Shown: piece by piece, positions 57,339-61,485 of the stretch
Layout: the number at the start of each line of letters is the position of its first letter
Position numbering within the stretch: the stretch's first letter is position 1
From: Winogradskyella_A sp963966315
GTDB taxonomy: Bacteria > Bacteroidota > Bacteroidia > Flavobacteriales > Flavobacteriaceae
Reading direction: 5' to 3'
DNA: 61,485 nt
Assembly: GCA_963966315.1 (NCBI GenBank)
Contig: CAWZYX010000005.1
Coordinates: forward strand, 1 to 61,485
Position numbers and translations under genes: made by a program
The notes under the pieces: model-generated
Seen by the model: the letters and a program-made list of their open reading frames with translations, nothing else
The model's database searches: none
Told to the model about the DNA's origin: nothing

Positions 57339-58766
57339 ATGGAGAAAACAGCTCAATCGGTCTGGGGCAATTGCTTGGCATTTATTAAAGACAACATCCA
57401 ACCACAAGCCTTTAAAACCTGGTTTGAGCCGATTGTAGCAGTAAAACTTACCAATCAAGCGTTAAGCATACAAGTCCCTAGTAAATTTTTTTATGAATGG
57501 CTCGAGGAGCATTATGTTAAGATCCTAAAAGTGGCCCTTACCAAAGAATTGGGAGAACAGGCTAAACTTGTTTATGTCATAAAAATGGAAAATACGTATG
57601 GCAATAAACAACCCTTTACAGAGAAAATCCCAAGTACCAATCGGTCTCCTGTGAAATCGCAGGATGTTGATGTTCCATTTAATAATAAAAGTCCTGAGTT
57701 AAGAAATCCATTTGTCATTCCGGGAATCAGAAATGTTAAGATTGAGTCTCAGCTAAATCCAAGCTACAGTTTTGATAATTTTCTCGAAGGTGATTCTAAC
57801 CGCCTGGCCAGAAATGCTGGTATAGCAGTAGCTAACAAACCTGGTGGCACCTCATTCAATCCTCTACTTATTTTTGGCGGAGTCGGTTTAGGTAAGACGC
57901 ACTTGGCCCATGCCATTGGTGTGGATATTAAAGATAAATATCCTGAAAAGACCGTGCTTTACATTTCTGCCGAAAAATTTACACAGCAGTATATAGATTC
58001 TGTAAAAAAGAACAATAGAAACGATTTCATTCATTTCTATCAGATCATAGATGTACTTATAATTGATGACGTTCAGTTTTTATCCGGTAAGACTGGTACT
58101 CAGGATGTATTTTTTCACATCTTTAATCACCTGCATCAAAACGGGAAGCAAGTAATTCTAACGAGTGACAAAGCACCAGTAGATATGCAGGATATTGAAC
58201 AGCGTTTATTATCTCGCTTCAAATGGGGATTATCTGCAGAACTTCAAACACCGGATTTTGAGACCAGAGTTTCCATTTTAAAGAACAAACTATACCGGGA
58301 CGGAGTTGAAATGCCCGAAGATATAGTCGATTACATAGCGAAACATATTAAAACCAATGTGCGTGAATTAGAAGGAGCCATTATATCATTAATCGCTCAG
58401 TCCTCATTTAATAAAAAGGAAATTACGCTCAATCTTGCTAAAGATATTGTCGAGAAATTTGTCAAAAATACAAAGCGAGAAGTGTCCATTGATTACATCC
58501 AAAAAGTCGTTTCCGACTATTTTCAAATGGACGTGGATACACTCCAATCCAAAACCCGAAAGCGACATATTGTTCAGGCGAGACAACTGGCTATGTTTTT
58601 CGCTAAAAAATACACCAAAGCCTCCCTTGCAAGCATTGGTTCGCAAATTGGTAAAAGAGATCATGCAACAGTCCTTCACGCCTGCAAGACAGTGGACAAC
58701 CTGTCTTCTACAGACAAGCAATTCCGAAAATACGTTGAAGATCTTTCTAAGAAGCTGACACTTTAA
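57339..58766 (+). CDS. dnaA: Chromosomal replication initiator protein DnaA
   Basis: 475 aa. Domain I (1-80; WGNCLAFIKDNIQPQAFKTWFEPI), a short linker (to ~130), the AAA+ domain III with GGVGLGKTHLAHAIG (~180-194), LIIDDVQFLSGK (Walker B), TSDKAPVDM and RLLSRFKWGL (sensor), and domain IV with the DnaA-box signature GKRDHATVLHACKTVDNL (about 440). It binds oriC and opens the duplex. The 198-base upstream region has only one degenerate DnaA box (TTGTTCACA near 57245), so oriC is probably elsewhere, as in many Bacteroidota. A terminator-like hairpin precedes the ATG. LMW-PTP follows 11 bases downstream. Confidence 0.98.
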   Translation: MEKTAQSVWGNCLAFIKDNIQPQAFKTWFEPIVAVKLTNQALSIQVPSKFFYEWLEEHYVKILKVALTKELGEQAKLVYVIKMENTYGNKQPFTEKIPSTNRSPVKSQDVDVPFNNKSPELRNPFVIPGIRNVKIESQLNPSYSFDNFLEGDSNRLARNAGIAVANKPGGTSFNPLLIFGGVGLGKTHLAHAIGVDIKDKYPEKTVLYISAEKFTQQYIDSVKKNNRNDFIHFYQIIDVLIIDDVQFLSGKTGTQDVFFHIFNHLHQNGKQVILTSDKAPVDMQDIEQRLLSRFKWGLSAELQTPDFETRVSILKNKLYRDGVEMPEDIVDYIAKHIKTNVRELEGAIISLIAQSSFNKKEITLNLAKDIVEKFVKNTKREVSIDYIQKVVSDYFQMDVDTLQSKTRKRHIVQARQLAMFFAKKYTKASLASIGSQIGKRDHATVLHACKTVDNLSSTDKQFRKYVEDLSKKLTL

Positions 58767-58777
58767 TTCTCTCATTC

Positions 58778-59248
58778 ATGAAAATTTTAATGGTGTGCCT
58801 TGGAAATATTTGCAGGTCGCCATTGGCGCATGGTATTCTTGAGTCAAAATTAGACCCTTCCAGATTTACGGTGGACTCGGCTGGTACTGCCAATTACCAC
58901 ATTGGAGAACCACCTGACGAACGCTCCATAAAAGTTGCCAGTGAGAACAAAATAGACATTAGTCAACAAAGAGGAAGGCAATTTGTTATCAGTGACTTTG
59001 ATAAATTTGACCAGATATATGCGATGGACCGTGCGAATTTCAAAGACCTTAAGCAAATGGCAAGAAATGAAAAAGATCTGTCAAAACTGTCGTTGTTCAT
59101 GGACTCACATCCCGATTCACCATTTCAGGAAGTACCGGATCCTTATTATGGAGACATGAGTGATTTTGAACTTGCATTTGATCTAATTGAGTCCACCTGC
59201 GAAAGAATCGCTCGAAACCTCTATAGCTTTATTGAAAATCGCAAATGA
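58778..59248 (+). CDS. Low-molecular-weight protein-tyrosine phosphatase
   Basis: 156 aa. P-loop MVCLGNICRSPLAHG: nucleophile Cys7, Arg13, Ser14. Also VDSAGTANYHIGEPPD (33-47), the general acid Asp121 in VPDPYYG. All catalytic residues are present and the protein is cytoplasmic. It dephosphorylates phosphotyrosine proteins, in bacteria often exopolysaccharide tyrosine kinases, of which none is in the window. It lies between dnaA and the RsmI-like gene, both within 31 bases, so all three may be co-transcribed. Confidence 0.95.
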   Translation: MKILMVCLGNICRSPLAHGILESKLDPSRFTVDSAGTANYHIGEPPDERSIKVASENKIDISQQRGRQFVISDFDKFDQIYAMDRANFKDLKQMARNEKDLSKLSLFMDSHPDSPFQEVPDPYYGDMSDFELAFDLIESTCERIARNLYSFIENRK

Positions 59249-59279
59249 TTATTGCCAGCTATTTATTAGAAGGAAACTA

Positions 59280-59999
59280 ATGGATGTAAACAAAGGAACA
59301 CTATATCTAATCCCATCACGCCTTGGCGACAACCCGCCTTTAGAGGTGTTGCCTCTCTCGATTAAACGAATTATTGAGCAAGTTGACCACTACATTGTAG
59401 AAAATGAAAAAACTGCAAGACGTTTCATTAAGCGTGTCTCCTCAGGAAAAAACCAGAACGCTCTAAAAATAAAGGTCTTGAACAAGTATACCACCCCTGA
59501 GGAAACCTTGAGTTATTTAGATCCCTGTGATCAGGGAATGGATATGGGATTGATCTCCGAAGCAGGTTGTCCGGCCATTGCTGACCCGGGATCAGAGATC
59601 GTTAAAATTGCTCATCACAAGCAAATCAGGGTGATTCCGCTTGTCGGTCCTTCTTCAATATTTCTTGCCTTGATGAGTTCTGGAATGAACGGTCAGAGTT
59701 TTGCATTTAACGGATATTTGCCCATTGATCAAAACGACCGAAAAAGAGAAATTAAAAAACTTGAAAAGCGTTCTAAAGAGTTTGGGCAGACACAGATATT
59801 TATTGAAACTCCTTATCGGAATAACCAATTGCTCAACGACCTTATCAAATCCTTAAACCCCATGACCTATCTATGTGTTGCCTGTGATCTAACGCTCCCA
59901 TCAGAAGAGATATACAGCATGAGCGTACAGGACTGGACACAAAAAAAGTCTTTCGATTTTCACAAAAGACCTTGTATATTTTTACTCTCAAAGGAATGA
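59280..59999 (+). CDS. SAM-dependent methyltransferase, RsmI-like
   Basis: 239 aa from ATG 59280; a rare AGGA lies upstream (AGGAAACTA), and the longer in-frame start inside the PTP gene is discarded. Tetrapyrrole-methylase fold: GTLYLIPSRLGDNP at the start, YIVENEKTARRFIKRV, MDMGLISEAGCPAIADPGSEIVKIAH (about 86-111), IPLVGPSSIFLALMSSGMNGQSFAFNGYLP, and IFIETPYRNNQLLNDL. RsmI 2'-O-methylates C1402 of 16S rRNA. The E. coli protein is 286 aa and differs in the C-terminal third, so RsmI activity itself is not certain. The next gene is convergent and begins at the following base. Confidence 0.9.
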   Translation: MDVNKGTLYLIPSRLGDNPPLEVLPLSIKRIIEQVDHYIVENEKTARRFIKRVSSGKNQNALKIKVLNKYTTPEETLSYLDPCDQGMDMGLISEAGCPAIADPGSEIVKIAHHKQIRVIPLVGPSSIFLALMSSGMNGQSFAFNGYLPIDQNDRKREIKKLEKRSKEFGQTQIFIETPYRNNQLLNDLIKSLNPMTYLCVACDLTLPSEEIYSMSVQDWTQKKSFDFHKRPCIFLLSKE

Positions 60000-60671
60000 T
60001 TAGAATGAAATCCTGGGATTTTTTACCGGCTTTACATGAGACATGTCATAGCCCTGAAACATCTTCATATAAGTGCTAAGATGAGACCCGTAATTATCAG
60101 CAAAATCGCTCCTGGTCCCGGAACTCTTTAAAAAATCGATGACATTTCCTGGACCCGCCAGGTGTGCGGCGGCCAGCAGTCCTGATTCTGTGATAAGGAT
60201 TCCGTTAATTACCTGTCCCTTGTATTCACGAATGTACTTTCTCAAAATCCATTTATTACGCTGCATATTTGCAATAAAGGTCTTTTCCTGAATTTTTGGA
60301 TTCTGTAAAAATAAATCTGTATTGTACACGCCAAGAAGTTCAAGTGTTTCTTCTCCAAACTGATATTTACCGAGGTATCCAAGCGTATTGATAGAGAAGT
60401 AATTCCCCGTGGATTCCTTAAATGCTAGTGCCTCCTTAAATCCATCAAAATCTTTTCTCAACAATGGTAATAACCATTTTTCCTCTCGTTCAAAGCTAGT
60501 TATACTCTCTTCCTTCTCCTGCGTTCCTAAATCTGGCAGGGTAAATTGCAGGTCCATACCTTCAGTGGAATATTGATCTTGATCTATAACAGAGTTTGGA
60601 TATAAAACCAGTGCAAGTGCCAAACAGGCCACAAAAGGGAAAGTAGTATTTTGAATATTATTTGTTTTCAC
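60000..60671 (-). CDS. Lysozyme-like (SLT-type) peptidoglycan protein
   Basis: 223 aa. N-terminal hydrophobic segment (about 11-25, FPFVACLALALVLYP) as signal or anchor; then a linker, and about residues 70-210 resemble a lysozyme/transglycosylase domain: FKEALAFKESTGNYFSINTLGYLGKYQFGEETLELLG, where Glu in FKESTG is the candidate catalytic acid, followed by KWILRKYIREYKGQVINGILITESGLLAAAHLAGPGNVIDFL. The pattern E-S-x-G-x-Y is that of lytic transglycosylases. It may cut peptidoglycan glycan strands. Convergent with the methyltransferase gene, with no intergenic base between the two stops. Confidence 0.78.
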   Translation of the reverse strand: MKTNNIQNTTFPFVACLALALVLYPNSVIDQDQYSTEGMDLQFTLPDLGTQEKEESITSFEREEKWLLPLLRKDFDGFKEALAFKESTGNYFSINTLGYLGKYQFGEETLELLGVYNTDLFLQNPKIQEKTFIANMQRNKWILRKYIREYKGQVINGILITESGLLAAAHLAGPGNVIDFLKSSGTRSDFADNYGSHLSTYMKMFQGYDMSHVKPVKNPRISF

Positions 60672-60772
60672 GGCCTTCCAAACATAGGTCCATAAAACCT
60701 AATTGGACTGCTAAATTACAACAGGGTTATCCTTAACATTATAATTCTAAAGATAAACGGTAGAAAAAATGG

Positions 60773-61485
60773 TTAAAAGTACAATGCATGCAGCTTTAAA
60801 TCTCCATTACTGGTTAATTCTATTGTTGGGGATGGGATTTTTATGAAGTTAAAAACACTGAAGAGGGTTCTTAGTAGGTGTGATTTGGTCTTTATTCGCG
60901 TAAGGTCCACATCCAGGCTTAAATAAAACTGGCGGTATGGATTTTGTATTGGTAAATCCGCACCTGAAAAATCTGCATTTAGCATACCTTCTGCCCCATA
61001 TCCAAAGGCAATATTAAACCACTTAGGAACAGAACTACCGTTTAAAAAGGATGGCACATTCACGCTCAGCCAGTAGGTCTGACCATTGTAATCCTTCAGT
61101 AAATTTTCAGCAAGACCTTGACCTAATTGTGCTGGATTAAGAGAGGAAAACTCAGAGCTTTGAAATGAAAATTTAAGGCTTATTCGTTGTTCTTGCCACA
61201 GTAACTGCTGACCTACAAAAATCCCTGTACCTAAGGCGTTTGCTGCAATGTCGGACCAGGAAAAACCCCATTCTTCAGAGAAACCATCCATTACCTCTAC
61301 AAGGCCCAAATAAACAAATCCTAATGAGGCCCCGTAAATAAGACTTTTCTCCTCGTCCACTCCACTCCATTCAAGTAAATCATAACCGTAACGCCCTAGT
61401 TGATAAGATGAGAATACATGTCCGTATTTATCCATTCCCAGCCAATCTCCGGAATCATCAACCGTTTTGAAAGATCCCCTTGGGT
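60773..61485 (-). CDS. DUF2279/YfiM-like protein (5' end beyond window)
   Basis: Codons remain in frame to the right edge (residues FKTVDDSGDWLG precede the MDKYGHVF at 61435), so the gene begins outside and the 61435 Met is internal. Family features: DWLGMDKYGHVFSSYQLGRYGYDLLEWSG, IYGASLGFVYLGLVEVMDGFSEEWGFSWSDIAANALGTGIFVGQQ, SLKFSFQSSEF, KDYNGQTYWLSVN, FNIAFGYGAEGM and the C-terminal RQFYLSLDVDLTRIKTKSHLLRTLFSVFN. Probably a beta-rich outer membrane-associated protein; the function of DUF2279 is unknown. The DKYGH segment with its His-Asp pair is conserved in the family. Confidence 0.82.
   Translation of the reverse strand, partial: PRGSFKTVDDSGDWLGMDKYGHVFSSYQLGRYGYDLLEWSGVDEEKSLIYGASLGFVYLGLVEVMDGFSEEWGFSWSDIAANALGTGIFVGQQLLWQEQRISLKFSFQSSEFSSLNPAQLGQGLAENLLKDYNGQTYWLSVNVPSFLNGSSVPKWFNIAFGYGAEGMLNADFSGADLPIQNPYRQFYLSLDVDLTRIKTKSHLLRTLFSVFNFIKIPSPTIELTSNGDLKLHALYF

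Noticed and set aside
1..61485. tRNA, rRNA, tmRNA, CRISPR, insertion sequences, phage or defence islands
   Set aside because: None recognised by eye. Core housekeeping genes run edge to edge, and no base-composition break or flanking repeats were seen.

Overview
The window reads as a stretch of a Bacteroidota chromosome, most likely a marine Flavobacteriaceae. The DNA is AT-rich and gene-dense. Promoters carry the Bacteroidota -7 box (TAnnTTTG) instead of sigma70 boxes, and Shine-Dalgarno sites are nearly absent. Marker families include a Bacteroidota-type RpoZ, a PorD-like DUF4835 protein, two proteins with type IX secretion (T9SS) sorting domains, an RprX/RprY-like two-component pair, DUF6503/DUF6913/DUF2279 proteins, a YtxJ-type bacillithiol protein and a small SRP RNA. 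I see no rRNA, tRNA, insertion sequence, prophage, CRISPR array or plasmid module. No gene-free stretch exceeds 300 bases.

Layout. 1-6.3 kb: a truncated ABC-F ATPase (runs off the left edge), a thioredoxin-fold lipoprotein without CXXC, a transaldolase-family aldolase, an Ig-like lipoprotein, an SDR, the SRP RNA with a textbook promoter, a glutaminyl cyclase and a thioesterase. 6.3-16.6 kb: a beta-rich lipoprotein, glyA divergent from fahA, an acyl-CoA synthetase, ytxJ, clpB and a TraB/GumN protein. 16.8-23.6 kb: deoC-deoD (nucleoside salvage), an NTF2-like/histidine phosphatase fusion, DUF6503, smpB, an NTF2-like protein, an S15 peptidase and pcm. 23.7-30.9 kb: a co-directional run of oxidoreductase, small membrane protein, 3-hydroxyacyl-CoA dehydrogenase, DUF1015, PLP homeostasis protein, exonuclease/GIY-YIG protein that seems to start at ATT, K+ channel and miaA.

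30.9-35.9 kb: an rprXY-like operon and a GT2-ybbR-coaE operon. 35.9-39.6 kb: two T9SS cargo genes, one frameshifted. 39.7-45.6 kb: a bamD-rpoZ-coaBC-porD-recN-fabI cluster ending at a clear terminator. 45.6-53.7 kb: dapA with DUF6913, a 5'-nucleotidase split into two genes, a membrane protein, and GNAT-prmC-LOG-ligA. 53.7-61.5 kb: ribD-HAD-EamA-YigZ, a thioesterase, dnaA preceded by a terminator-like hairpin, LMW-PTP, an RsmI-like methyltransferase, a lysozyme-like protein and a truncated DUF2279 gene.

Most of the content is housekeeping: translation quality control, DNA repair and ligation, CoA and riboflavin synthesis, folding of outer-membrane and secreted proteins, and nucleoside and amino-acid metabolism. 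I found no convincing novel multi-gene system. The best leads are local: the ATT-start nuclease, the TTAAC repeat arrays in two promoter regions, the dnaA leader hairpin, the split 5'-nucleotidase with two export signals, the phosphatase fusion, the zinc-ribbon channel and the frameshifted T9SS protein.
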